A DNA stretch of 64,000 nucleotides from Fennellomyces sp. T-0311 (Eukaryota; Mucoromycota; Mucoromycetes; Mucorales; Lichtheimiaceae): assembly GCA_025266875.1 (NCBI GenBank), contig JALLLT010000008.1, forward strand, positions 1-64,000, in the 5' to 3' direction. The stretch's first letter is position 1. Each line of letters starts with the position of its first letter. Under the pieces are notes generated by a model. The model had not been told where the DNA came from, did not search any database, and saw only the letters and a list, made by a program, of their open reading frames with translations. A program made the translations under genes and the position numbers. This document shows, piece after piece, positions 10,702 to 21,264 of the stretch.

Positions 10702-11648
10702 TTATTCATCTACTCCATCTTCAACACTTTCTTCTTCATTCTTCTCCACCGTGTTCTCCTCTGCATCTTCCTTCTCAGCCTGCTTCATCATCTTCGCAAA
10801 AATGCGCTTTTTTGACTCGGCATAGAATGCACGAGTGAGGGGGTTGGCATTCGTCGTGTCAGTTTGTATGATGGCTGCCCATGCCATCAAGTGGAAGGTT
10901 TCTTCACGCCTTTCGGCAGCTTCCAGGTGGCGACGAGCAATCTTGAGCTGCTCCTGCTCAATTTCGATAAGCGTTGCGCGCTCATCATCTGCGCGACGCT
11001 TTCGAGCAGCTTGCTCCTTTGCTTGCTTGCGGCCTTGAGGACAGGTGTCCGAATCGTCATCCACAGGGACAGCATCTTCTCCTTCTTAAGCAATCAGAGT
11101 CGATTGCTTTTGCTTCTCCTTCTTCTTCTTCACCAGGCCAGTGGTAATCCACTTTTGTTGCTCACAAAGGAGCTCCCAGCACTCTACCAACTCAAACTTC
11201 TTCCCTTTCTTCTCTTCTTGCTTGTAAACTTCTTGGGCTTCTCTGACCTTCAAGGCACAATTAAATTTATTAATAATAGCAGAAGCTATATATTTAAAGT
11301 ACTATCATTTACATTCTCATGGTATGGCTTATTACCACTTGCGTTACGAGCCATGATTTTAGCCCAACACCCAGAAAACTTCGAAACTGACCCCTGGATT
11401 GCCGTCCAGCGTGTCTGCAGCAAGTGCATAGAGCGCTCGACAACAGCAACCACCTCTTCCTCGTCTTCTCGAGCTTTTTTTTCTGCTGCTGCACGCATCC
11501 CACTCATAAAATCTACAGTGATGCACTTCCAGTACGTCGCTTGCATCTGGCTATTGCCAGTGACGGGATCAATTGACGTATTGATACAGGAGGCACAAAG
11601 CTGGAAGTTTTCAGCATCAGTGAAGTTGGGACCGTGGGGACCTGCCAT
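10702..11648 (-). pseudogene. Harbinger-1 partner protein (NAM-associated/Myb-like), with a stop
   Basis: Proposed exons are 11648-11313 and 11247-10702. The first 110 residues have the pattern of the plant and fungal NAM-associated / trihelix-like protein: FTDAENFQLCASCINTS, DPVTGNSQ, TYWKCITVDF, LQTRWTAIQGSVSKFSGCW. The second exon has a Lys-rich stretch and an Arg/Glu coiled coil. An in-frame TAA lies at 11086-11088 between LIA and EGEDAVPV; CAA to TAA is the simplest explanation. The gene lies just inside the right TIR of Harbinger-1 and faces the split transposase, so it belongs to that element. Its likely role was binding DNA at the element ends. Confidence 0.72.
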
Positions 11649-12046
11649 GACGAATATGGAAAATAAGAGAACACAAAAAAATTTTACAGGATCAGGGACG
11701 ACTTTGTATTTTTATTGTTGGCGACGTCAAAAAATACAGATCATTAAATTTACAAAGCCATTTAGAATAGCTGCTGGGGCATCAAATCTGTATCCTCACT
11801 CTCTACTTTTAGCTAAACACCGATTTACATTATCCGCTGGGAATGCTCTTAGAGCATCCTCAACAGTCCGCGTAAGTCCGCTGTTAAGTTAATTTTACAA
11901 CTATTTTTTACAACATCCTCGTGCAACGGTTCGTGTAAGTTGGCATTGTAAAGTTAAATGGTTCAACTTTTTGGCTAAAAAAATTGTAAATTTAACACCC
12001 AAGCTGTCGCGCGTAAAATAAACTCTTTGTTTACTTTATCAACAAA

Positions 12047-12930
12047 ATGAGCACCTCCAACACCTCCAACACCTCCACTATTACTGTCACGGACGTCCCA
12101 GACCAAGTCCCTGAAGTGCGCACAGACACTACTGCCAATGACGAAGTCAATGGCAAAAATAAGACAAAAAGACCTTGCAGTAAAAACTTTTCCAAGGAGG
12201 AAGACGTCAATCTTGTCAATGCGTGGCTCACGACTTCTATGGACTTGGTGGTTGGAGCCAACAGAACGCGTGTCAGTCTGTGGGACCTCATCTATAAGAA
12301 ATTCGTGCAGAACTGCAACCCCAACAATCGTGGCATTGACAAGCTTACAACCTGTTGGAACCTTATCTCCAGATATTGCTCGTACTACTCTACTTGCGTC
12401 GCGAAAGTGGAGAACAAGTATGGGTTAAGTGGTTCAAATCTTACCGACAAGGTAAAATATCTGCTTTAAAGTGTGTGCTAGTACGACTTACTTTTCAAAA
12501 GCAAGCTGAAATCAATGCTGAATACGCCACAGATCTCCCTACTAGCAGCTCTGAGGTATTCAGCTTGCATCACTGTTGGAGCATCCTGAAGGAGCACAAC
12601 AAGTGGTTGGTGTACCACAAGGAGTCGAAAAACAAACCTGTGGATCCATCGACGGACAAGAAGCGACTCCTTGGCAACAACCAGGTGAAAAAGGCTGCTC
12701 AGTCGACCAAGAAGCAACGTCTTGGTGACGAAGAAGGTGATGACAACCTTCTTGAAGAGGTCATGCTAATGATGTCTGGCGAAGAGCTTGCCATCGCCAA
12801 GAGCAACGAAGAGAGTGCGACGATGATGGCAGAGCCCGCCATCATAAGTGTGAGCCTGCAGGGCCTTGATGATGAAAATTGCCTTTACTACAAGGCAATG
12901 AGAGCAAAGATCATCAAGAAGTATGGGTAA
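12047..12930 (+). CDS. Harbinger-4 partner protein (NAM-associated/Myb-like), two exons
   Basis: Exons 12047-12451 and 12502-12930 join in frame (DK then QAEINAEYA), giving 277 residues. The body resembles the partner protein of Harbinger-1: FSKEEDVNLVNAWLTTS, VSLWDLIYKKFVQNC, LTTCWNLISRYCSYYSTCV, LHHCWSILKEHNKWLVY. A repeated Asn-Thr-Ser start and a Lys-rich stretch (KKAAQSTKKQR, likely nuclear) flank the domain. This is the DNA-binding helper type of two-gene Harbingers, and it faces the transposase gene of the same element. The frame is open. It may be functional even though its transposase is broken. Confidence 0.7.
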
Positions 12931-13235
12931 ACAATAAAAACTTATTGCACTCAACTATAAGATAAAGGTATATGAAAAGGATGTGCGTTTAATTATTTTA
13001 TGGCGCATTATTTGGTGCATCGTTCTCAGGGATCTCCTCGTCGCCAAATAAGTTCTATACACTCCCACTCAAAAGTCTTCAGAAAATTTTTGAATTCCGC
13101 TGCTATACAAATACATGCATGTTTTTCAAAGGCGTTTCTTTAAGGGTATCATTACTAAAACTGCCAACTCCCATTAGAAAAAAATAATTTTATCTATGTT
13201 AAAAAGTTTAAAATGGAGTACGTATTGACAATACA

Positions 13236-14728
13236 CTAATACTTTGTATGCTCTCCTTTGGCTCTAATGACAGCCTTGCAGCTACCCACGAGAGACTCTG
13301 CCAGTTCAATGGTCAGTTTATCTCACTCTTCGTGAAGTGCAGCCTTTAGCTCTTCTTTGGTGGAAACATGAACTCTACGCTTTCTGATTTTCTTTTCTAA
13401 GGCATCCCATTTGTGGTGAAACAACCACAGATGATAATAATAGAAGATATTTCCTATCGGATAACACATATCGGTTCAACATCATCACGAAGTGTACTTA
13501 CATAGTAACTTGTCTACACGGATTAAGAATTACACCGTATGAACGAATGGAATAAACTCAACAGGACATGGAATTGACTCCAATATAGCAATGCGGTCAT
13601 TACACTGCATGGCGGATGTCAAAGACATCCTCAGATCCGCATGATTAGAACAAAGGAAAGGATCCTATACGTCCTCTATCCATTCAGGCAATTCTGAAGA
13701 CGAAACACTATCTAAACTGCCATCGCTGATTCAATACACAAAAGATATAAAAGCATAGAGCGTTGCATTCAATAAAGCATATCCGAAACTTCAAAGATAC
13801 TTTTATAAGTCTCTTTTTATTCTTTGTACCGTTGATTCACTTCACCATTCATTCTCAATGGGATTTAGATCAGGACCCTGAGCGGGCCAGAAGCTGAACC
13901 CTCTAATACAAGATTCCCCCTTGTATCGTCTCGTATAGCCTCCAGTATGGCAGCTAGCGCCATCTTCTTGAAAGATAAACTCTCGGCCAGTATCTTCAGT
14001 AACTTTTTTAAGGTATGGGAGGAAATGATTGGCGAGGCAGGTGACATATGCTTTTTGATCTACATTGCCATCCATAAAGACCAATGGCCCAAAGCCTCCC
14101 GCCCAAAAACAGCTCCACACCATGGCTGATCCTTTGCCAAACTTGTATGTTGGAACGATATGGCGTTTTTCATATCGCTCCCCTTGTCGTCTGATGACGC
14201 GTGCCTCTCCGTCATTGCCTCGTACTGTAAATCTGGATTCATCAGACCAGATGACGTTGCTCCATTGATCCATGGACCAATCCTTGTGCATTTTGGTCCA
14301 TGCAAGCCGTCGAGCTATCTGCTTACGCGTCGAAGCTGGCTTTCGGGCTGGTCGACGAGAGCCAAAGCCGTCCCTCTTCAAGTACTTGATCACTGTGTTT
14401 CTGAAGACCGTAATGCCTGCACTCTCAAGTGCTGCTTGGTGAAATAAATATGACTCCATTGGTTTGTGTCTTGCACTTAGCCGGAGGACAATTCGATTCG
14501 TCTTGTTCAGTTTTTCAGGTCGCCCACTTCTAGGCTTATTCCTGACAGTGCCGGTCTTTTCCACTTCTTGATGACACTATCGATGGTGTTGCGATTTATC
14601 CCGGTAATGGATGAAATCTCAAGAGTTTTGGTATTAGCCAATTTCATTCCGATTATTTGATCTTTTTCTGCTTCTGTAAGCTGTCGGCGCTTCTTAGGAA
14701 TGTTGTTGGTAATATCGCGAAGGGTCAT
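13236..14728 (-). pseudogene. Tc1-1 transposase, broken by a frameshift, a stop and an LTR
   Basis: This is a Tc1-family DDE transposase beginning MTLRDITNNIPKKRRQLTEA. An N-terminal paired-like helix-turn-helix (ISSITGINRNTIDSVIKKW) is followed by the catalytic motifs VIWSDESRF, FQEDGASCH and DLNPIENEW. Three lesions are visible: a one-base frameshift near 14562 between KKWKR and KTGTVRNKP; the solo LTR splitting the PIE-xxW box region; and a TGA at 13323-13325 where the related Tc1-2 protein has Trp (LREEWAKL against LHEE-stop-DKL). The C-terminal part lies at 13236-13411 and ends VIRAKGEHTKY. Closely related to the transposase at 37630-38676. Confidence 0.88.
13412..13844 (+). mobile_element. 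Solo LTR, 433 bp
   Basis: It begins TGTGGTGAAACAACC and ends GTTGATTCACTTCA, so it has TG..CA ends. The 5 bp duplication CCATT flanks it (13407-13411 and 13845-13849). Deleting it with one CCATT restores the Tc1 frame from PIENEW into DALEKKIRKRR. Near its right side it has a TATA box (GATATAAAAGCATAG) and an AATAAA signal, so the LTR reads on the plus strand. No internal retroelement sequence is present, as expected after LTR-LTR recombination. It is unrelated to the LTRs at 46648 and 51582. Confidence 0.85.
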
Positions 14729-16399
14729 TGTTATGTAGAGTAAGAAAAGGGGTGGCAACATACATAAATGTAAAATATTTTGTTTTTATTTTGCTTCCAA
14801 ATTTGGAACTTCCAAAGACTTTTTGGGTGGGAGTGTATATGCTTCATAAGATCCTTTTGTAGCTGATAGTGAACTGTTCTATCAACTACCTCTGACTTAC
14901 GATTGCGGTATACTACATGTTCTCTGGCGCGACCACCACGGGAATAAGATGGTGCAACAGCAAACGAGCAATGCTCGTACTTATCTGCTTTGATTTTTTT
15001 GTAGTTGTCTCGTTCACTTTCAACAATCATATTGTGCAAAATAATGCATGTTTTTATGATGTTAGAGAGCATTGAGATGTTCCACACGCGCGCTTGTTGT
15101 CGGATGATGCCAAATCGCGCCTGAAGACTACCAAATGCACGTTCGATGTACTTGCGAGCAGATTCCTGCTTAGTTTTCAATTTCTAACATTGAATATTAA
15201 TAAATATCTTCGACATACTATAATGTTTACCCTTTACCTGTTCTTTCCAACCTTGTGGTGCAGGTACTGTTTTCACCAAAGTGGACCATGGAGGGTAGAT
15301 ACTGTCAGCCAAGTAATACCCCATGGTATATTCATGACCATTAATTGAGTAACTGACAGATGGAGCATGGCCGTTTATAACGTCATCAAAGACCTGGGAC
15401 TTGTACAGTACGCTGATGTCGTTGCATGAACCAGAGACACCAAAAAATGAGTGCCATATCCAGGTATCATATGAAGCAACAGCTTCTAATATGACGGTCG
15501 TAGTCCGTTCCTTGCCAGTATACATTCCTTGCCAGGCAGTTGAACAGTTTTTCCATTCCTAATGCATACAGTCGATAGACCCAAGCATACCTGGAAAGCC
15601 ACGCTTCTCTCCTTCTGCAAGCAAGTGCTTCAGGTCTTCTTCAGTAGGAGACCGAAGATACTCCTCCCCAAATTTCTCGATGACACCATTACAGAAATTG
15701 ATCAGGCAGCTTCTCACTGTAGACTCTGCCATCTTCAAGTATTCATCGATGGAATCAGCAGCTCCACTATATGCCAACATTCGCATCACTGCTGTTCCTT
15801 TGGCATAGGGATGAAACAATAGGTAGCCCGATGCGTCACGCTTTTGCTGGAAAAACGGGTACTTGCTTTTGAGTTCTTTCATGATAGTCTTAAAGACTTC
15901 AGGTTTCATGCAGTACCGGCGGCGAAAGACTTCCTCGTCATATCTTGGGTTAGGCACGAAATAGTCTTGCATCAAGATTTGCTGGAAGAATACGTGGTCG
16001 CGATCGGTATGTTTGCGCTTTTTCTTCTGGCTCGCGCGAAGTTTCTTCCCATTTTTCAAGGCCACAACACGTCCCTAAGCAATACGTCGTTCTTTGGCTT
16101 TCTTGAGCAACAGTTTTTTCGTATTAATGATGTTCCAGAACATGGTCATTATTTCGTTGTTGGCATTCATTGAATTAGGATTCATTTCAAATAAACAAAA
16201 AACAATTTTTCCCAAGCTTTCTGATTTATTTTTTTATTTTATTTTTGTCACACTTTATGACGTGAGGTACATGCTTTACAACTCGTTTTACACGGACCGT
16301 TGCAGAGAACCAGTTGTAAGGATGTTTACAATCCCAGCTGGTGGTTGTAAAATTCAGATTTACAATAAAATTTTACGCAGACCATCGAGAATGCTCTTA

Positions 16400-18101
16400 G
16401 CATGTAACAACATTTACATTGCTCAAGTGAGGGACTTGCACAGTAGACTACTTAGTATTCGAGTTCTGAGAAGTCGCGGCGTATGAATACGTGTATAGCT
16501 CGTGTAATATAACAAATAAACAATGATTTGTTAAAATGTATAATGAAAAGAGATAAGAAAAGTATATAGTGAAAAGAATCAAGAAAGTCTATAACGAAAC
16601 AAAAAAAAATGGAAGCATAAAAAGTAAAAAAAAAAAAAATAAAGATGATAAAGAAAAATAAGCCTATAAAGGATAATACTGAATGTACAGATGGACACCA
16701 CGTGAGTTCCTTGAGCAGATATTCTTGTTGCGGTGTTGACGAACTCTTCTGACATATTCTTCAGTGTCGCCACATAGAAAGTGTCGTATTCCTGACATAC
16801 ACTATCCTTCATGGTTACATGCTTTTCCTTTTTTATGCTATATCTGCTGTTATTATGACATCAACAACCGTACAGTTATTGATTGCCTTATTTGCTCTTT
16901 TGTGCAACCTTGATTCGGGTTTACCAATTGTAAGGCAACTCCTTTAACTTGGTTCTATATGTTCTTCGGCTCCTTCATCTATAAGGCATGATCATATGGA
17001 AGTCAGCAATAACATGGATCATAGGCTTATCAGACAAAGCATTCACCTTCTTCGTCCCGAACTCATCGACAGTATAAATAGAGAGCAGTTTTCCTCAATA
17101 AAACATGATCTTATTTTTAGTCTCGTCATTTGAAAGCTTTTTCTCGTTTAAGCGATACCACAGAAAGGCATCGTCGAATGTTCGTCGCAGTTTGGTGGCA
17201 GCATCATTCAATAGCTTGCTACTTTTCCTTGTAGCTGAAGGCGTGTCTCATTTAATTACTGCATTAATTGTTGATGCCGTTGATATGTTTGCAACAGCAG
17301 AGGCTGACTTCCACATATCAATGAACGAAGCAAAGAGTTTGTTCACTGGAGTAAGAAGTACGATAATCCCAAGCAAGTCGACATGGAAAATGGTGACGCC
17401 TAGATCTACCTAAAAGTATTGTTGGCGCCGTTTTGAGTCAGGTGTACAGTCGTCGGTTGTTGTGTAAATCGGTAGTTGATTACACCAAAATAGAGTGAGC
17501 ACCAGCAACAATATCGTTTGTTACGGACGTTTGTATGAAGGGATCCTAAAGAGGATTGAGGATTGGAAATAGAAAATGGGTAGTAAAGCAAATTGTCTTT
17601 ATTGCTTGATCGATAAACAGTAATCCTAATTGCAGGACACTAAACAACACTGATAACTATAAAGTATTTAGGTTGGGGTGTTGATAAATGTAATCAATTG
17701 ACCAATGTTTATTTAATGAAAAGCGCTTCTTATTTATATCTTTTGATACAATGGCGCAGCACTAGCTATTCTGCTGTGATAGATGCGTACGGTAACCAAT
17801 TGGTGATGGTGTAGTTGCCACAGCAGTGGGGGTAAAGGTGATTGGTGTTGTTCATGCAGGCTAATTGCTGGCTAGTGGTGGCACAGTTGCCACAGTAATT
17901 GAGATGTAGAGTGCCGCAGCAAAGAAGATTCTGGCTACTAAGCTACTCTATTGGGTAATTGTGGGTGATAATGGTAATGTATATGATATGATAATACAAG
18001 AGAGAAGAGAGAGGAAGAGAAAAAGGGAAAGAGGAAAAGTTGGCAGGGCTACCAACATGTCTATCAGTATTTAATATTCTTGTCTATAAAATATTGCATA
18101 T
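16400..18101. other. Spacer without a recognisable gene; possible LTR remnant
   Basis: Frames here are short and resemble no family I know. A TATA-like box (AGTATAAATAGAGAGCAG, about 17080-17097) followed by AATAAA at 17097 looks like an LTR promoter and polyadenylation region, but I could not find matched TG..CA ends or a duplication. A GC-rich site TTGGCGCCGTTTTGAG near 17420 resembles some primer binding sites. The right end, 17990-18050, is an AG-rich stretch. Confidence 0.3.
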
Positions 18102-18104
18102 TCA

Positions 18105-18300
18105 CACTGCAAAAAATTTTTGGGTGAATGGTGAATAATTTTTCGAAGTGGTTAAACATAAGTTTTTTAACCACTTGAGTTACTAAAAGTGGTAGTACAC
18201 TCGCACAGAAAAAAGGGAATTGATACGGGGTCCGCTGGGATCCCTTATAGGTGTCCGCCATTTTCTGTAGCTTAGACAAGAGGCCCCTGCATATAATACA
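18105..18300 (+). repeat. Left TIR of the giant CACTA element
   Basis: Matches, in inverse orientation, 37350-37435 plus 38785-38861. The outer part has two GGGTGAA motifs and an inverted pair AAGTGGTTAAACATAAG. The inner part contains GGTGTCCGCCATTTTCTG and GAGGCCCCTGCATATAATA. Between them is TACACTCGCACAGAAAAA, which equals the outer end of the Tc1-2 TIR and looks like the stub of a former Tc1 insertion. Confidence 0.75.
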
Positions 18301-18328
18301 CTTTCATATATAGAGATGCAGAAAAAAA

Positions 18329-20184
18329 GATCCACTCCTCTATTCAAATAAAAAACTGCCCCATTTCTACTATGAAAGCCTACTTGAAATTAATACAGAT
18401 CATAGCCTACACCTAGAGTAATTGCTCTTGTAAATATCTTTGTGATCGAGCAACATTTAATGTGCATTGCATATAGGTGAACTCTTAATAAAAATATTTG
18501 AGCAAACAAGAAAATTTAAATTGATTACTCTGGAAATTTTTCCAAGTTCAAAATTTATTGCTCATCTTGTTCGTCATCTTCGCTACCTTCTCCTACACTT
18601 GCATCCTCCATATCAGACTCGTCTGGTTCAATTCCTTGATCTCTACCTTCTTCACGCAAGATCTGGTAAGTGTTGCACCAATCGACGGACTTGCGATACA
18701 GAGAGATGAAGGTTTGTTCAGGCACTTCAGCAAAAGTTTCCATTAGACAGTTTCGTAGCCTTAACATGGTATCTTTAGCGCTAGAGTGCCTTACTTTTAC
18801 CTTCTCTTTTACGACTCCCCATAGACCTTCGATAGGTTGCAGCTCGCAATGGTATGGAGGAGTTTTCATGATGGTATGCCTATATTTGCGAGCGATTTCA
18901 TATGATGCATATGTAACCTGGTCTTGGTACCGCTTTGCATGATCAACCAACTGTTTCTTGATGTACTTGGCACCTCATCGCATTGTTGAGCATCTCACAT
19001 AATCTTGGGAACCGTACCATTCATTGATCTTCGTCATGTTCAAAGACATTGCAGGAATGGCGTTTTCCTTTCGCATGTGATACTTTGCACCATCCATATG
19101 GATATGACATGCACCATGCCTTTCAGAAAGTGTTTGGCATAGATCTTCAAATATTGATTCAAATAACTCGGCGTTGAAATTCCCGTGGTAGTCATGTAGA
19201 TCGGGCGTTATGTTGGCTTCACAAACAGCCTCAGGAAGATCTTTCCAAGCGTCATTGTCAGCTACAGGTCTACCAACTTGCGTAGTCGTTTTGCCGCGAG
19301 GCAGTCCTTTAACTGGCCACATAAGTAAGCCTTTCTCGCCCTTCACTATTTCAGCATGCAGCTTGTTGTCCTGCCACTCAACAATGAAGGCACCGAAGAT
19401 CACCATCATCTGTTTCCTTCCAGCATCCTTTACTGTTCCACCATAAGGCAACCAGGTCAGCTTTTGCTGGTGGAAAAGATGACAGTAGGACTCGTCCAAA
19501 AAAACCTCGGGCTGGATTGGAAGACTATTGCTGTTCAAGTTCGCTAGTCGTTTTTCAAGGTAAGTGTGTCGATACTGAACATTGGCCACGGTGTCATGCA
19601 GGATGTTCTGTCTATGACCTTTCCCATAGTATAATCCTATATGACGAAGGTGGTTGTGCAACGTTCGCTCTCCAACAACGTGCCCTTGTGCAAGGAGCAG
19701 CTTGCTAAGACTAACTGCAGACATAGGCTCTGCCTTACGGTTGGCCTCGAGCACGATCTCACGAATTGTTCTTGTGTACTCATGTTCGAGTTCCAATTTT
19801 GGACGTCCGATCGCTGATGTGTTGGTGGGTGATTGTTAATGATTGTACATATGAATGGCGTGTTGCGCAACGTCGAGTGACATGCCACAGACCATAGCAA
19901 GTAGCTTGCGTAGTTTCGTGCCACGTGTTACATTGGGTAAAACCGTTTTTTGCTTCAAAGAATGAAGTACTTGCATAACGATGCAGTATTCATTGGCTGA
20001 CATGGCTGCTGCATTACGCTTGGGAGGTGTCCAATCTTCGTTTGACATGATGTTTTTAAGTGGAAGTACTGAAACAAGGTGTCAGGAACACGCTTTACTA
20101 AGCTCAAATTTGTGACTATCTTAGTAAAAAACCGTAAAAAACTAGGCAAAGTACTTGTCAGACAAAAAGGGGAGTGTATCTTTT
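18329..20184 (-). mobile_element. Mariner-2: decayed IS630/mariner-like element (edges approximate)
   Basis: The transposase remnant at 18555-20048 is flanked by weakly matching inverted sequences: AAAGATCCACTCCTCTATT near 18329 and, read inversely, AAAGATACACTCCCCTTTT near 20184. About 16 of 19 positions agree. I do not see a clear TA duplication, so the edges are provisional. It lies just inside the left TIR of the giant CACTA element. Confidence 0.45.
18555..20048 (-). pseudogene. Mariner-2 transposase, two in-frame stops
   Basis: A paralogue of the intact protein at 6924-8318. It shares GKGHRQNILHDT, VFLDESYCHLFHQQ (first Asp), CHIHMDGAKYHMRK (second Asp) and PPYHCELQPIEGLWG (Glu). The reading frame is the same from 20048 to 18555 but is stopped at 19836-19838 (TAA) and 18975-18977 (TGA). 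The distance from the second Asp to the Glu is again long, so the wide DDE spacing is a property of this family rather than of one copy. The tail is acidic (SDMEDASVGEGSEDDEQDEQ). Confidence 0.82.
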
Positions 20185-20427
20185 TTTCCGCACCTTTAGT
20201 ATCTTATCGAAGTAATCCCTCTTTTATAATATCCAGACGTTTGTATAGGGTATAATATGCTGCTAGAAAAATTTACAAAAATAAATGGAAAATGAAAGGT
20301 ACGTAAAGCAAAGTATGTATCAAATATCTATGAACGGGTGTTGTATTGGCAACAGGAGTTTACCACCAAAATGCTATCAATAATAGGCATCGCTAACAAG
20401 TTTGTACACCACAAACATTGTGTTCTT

Positions 20428-21264
20428 TCACTTTCCGTCAAGCTTTTTCTTTTGACCTGTAATTGACTTTCTTAAGTTGTCAACCTTATACACTGAAGAG
20501 CCAATTCTGCAATTTATGACATAATGATGACCATCGCAGCGTTCTGATATGACACGTGCGCACAATTCGTACATCTTCAACCGTATATCGATTGTATCGT
20601 CATAGATAGTCTGGTAATTGGTGTCATACTCCTGCTCTTTCCGGAATGTACTTGACAGAGATGCATCTGTGATAATGAGAAATGGCGGATACCTTGAAAT
20701 AGTGTTGTGGATGACTATATTCGGTTTCTTTAATGAAAACCCTGGTACAAGTGTAGTTATGTGCCCTTGCTCAATCCAGTTATTTAGTAAGTCTCCAATC
20801 GATGCTTCATCTGGGTTCCCCAGATTTTCCTCCTTGAAGATCGCCTCATCGAGTTCAAATAGCCCCAAAAACGAGTCGAGTACTTCTAAATGTCGCATCG
20901 TTACTTTCTTTCCATGCAAATGGAACAAAAACGGTGCGCTAGCCAGTGTCGACGAGTTTGACTTGAGAATGTAACTGAGTACGGCAGTCGGATCCTGCAT
21001 GTCACCTTTCTTAAATTTTTCACTCCACAGAAATTTTCGACCGGCACTACTTGCATCAACGTAGCGATTTTCATTGACATACTTCCACATATTCAACCAG
21101 AATTGATCGCATGCAGAGATATCCTGGAGATTCCCGGTTGGTGTTGGCATTGGGAGTACTGGCATGACAACTCGTATTAACGTTTCGAGAAGCACATTGA
21201 TGAAACAAGAGTTTTCTTTCCAGCCATTGATATCATGTGTAATGGCCTCCTTTCTCGGGGGCAT
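20428..21264 (-). CDS. USP-like (peptidase C19) cysteine peptidase carried by the CACTA element
   Basis: An open frame of 278 residues. I see the blocks of a ubiquitin-specific peptidase in order: a Cys box (NGWKENSCFINVLLETL, nucleophile in NSC), a QDA-like box (DMQDPTAVLSYIL), a core strand PPFLIITDASLS, then YELCARVISERCDGHHYVIN with the likely catalytic His, followed by VYKVDN, which matches the usual WYKFDD end. At 278 residues it is a minimal domain. A USP would cleave ubiquitin or a ubiquitin-like protein from substrates; that activity is inferred, not shown. It lies downstream of, and on the same strand as, the TNP2-like transposase once MULE-1 is taken out. No stop or frameshift is seen. 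An upstream exon cannot be excluded. Confidence 0.62.
   Translation of the reverse strand: MPPRKEAITHDINGWKENSCFINVLLETLIRVVMPVLPMPTPTGNLQDISACDQFWLNMWKYVNENRYVDASSAGRKFLWSEKFKKGDMQDPTAVLSYILKSNSSTLASAPFLFHLHGKKVTMRHLEVLDSFLGLFELDEAIFKEENLGNPDEASIGDLLNNWIEQGHITTLVPGFSLKKPNIVIHNTISRYPPFLIITDASLSSTFRKEQEYDTNYQTIYDDTIDIRLKMYELCARVISERCDGHHYVINCRIGSSVYKVDNLRKSITGQKKKLDGK

Larger units (their letters stand above)
203..11848 (+). mobile_element. Harbinger-1 (PIF/Harbinger), host of three nested insertions
   Basis: The left end reads GAGCATTCCCAGCGG at 203. The right end is its inverse, CCGCTGGGAATGCTC, ending at 11848. TTA flanks both sides (200-202 and 11849-11851), the usual PIF/Harbinger 3 bp TSD. 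The element's own genes are a split transposase on the plus strand (386-691 and 3725-4844) and a partner gene on the minus strand (10702-11648), pointing at each other. Harbinger-2 and Harbinger-3 are inserted inside it, the latter with a mariner-like element. Without these insertions the element is about 2.9 kb. It is inactive as it stands: the transposase is split and both genes carry a stop codon. Confidence 0.85.
13058..14837 (-). mobile_element. Tc1-1, inserted in the Harbinger-4 transposase
   Basis: The left end TACACTCCCACTCAAAAGTC starts at 13058. The right end read inversely is TACACTCCCACCCAAAAAGT, ending at 14837. TA flanks both sides (13056-13057 and 14838-14839). The element carries one broken Tc1-type transposase on the minus strand and contains a solo LTR at 13412-13844. 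Without the LTR it is about 1.34 kb. Confidence 0.88.
12998..16185 (-). pseudogene. Harbinger-4 transposase, two stops and a Tc1 insertion
   Basis: The likely start is ATG at 16185 (MNPNSMNANNEIMTMF). Exons run to 15238 and from 15183 on. Motifs: first Asp in LGSIDCMH, second Asp in GSCNDISVLYKS, Glu in KYIERAFGSLQARFGI. Two in-frame TAG codons occur: 16075-16077 (probably Gln) and 15559-15561. At the second, Harbinger-1 has Trp (SIDCTHWTWKNC against SIDCMH-stop-EWKNC). The C-terminus is cut at 14838 by Tc1-1 after QKDLMKH; beyond Tc1 an open frame NLFGDEEIPENDAPNNAP runs to TAA at 12998-13000. The gene cannot make a full protein. Confidence 0.8.
11852..16396. mobile_element. Harbinger-4, directly abutting Harbinger-1
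   Basis: The left end GAGCATCCTCAACAGTCCGC starts at 11852. The right end read inversely is GAGCATTCTCGATGGTCTGC, ending at 16396. TTA lies at 11849-11851 and 16397-16399. The left TTA is also the right TSD of Harbinger-1, so the two elements sit back to back on one shared TTA. The TIRs of the two elements are related (GAGCATYCYC). Genes: a partner protein (12047-12930, plus) and a transposase (12998-16185, minus), the latter interrupted by Tc1-1. Confidence 0.82.

Noticed and set aside
10864..11892. A 342-codon plus-strand frame
   Set aside because: It lies antisense to the Harbinger-1 partner gene and its hydrophobic Leu/Ser runs mirror the Glu/Lys-rich coiled coil on the other strand.
16579..17413. 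Two open frames (16579-16812 minus, 17105-17413 plus) as possible small genes
   Set aside because: Low-complexity or without any family pattern, no introns or neighbours supporting them; more likely chance frames in AT-rich spacer.
16850..17430. A full solo LTR around the TATA box at 17080
   Set aside because: Matched TG..CA ends and a duplication could not be found; recorded as a possible remnant only.
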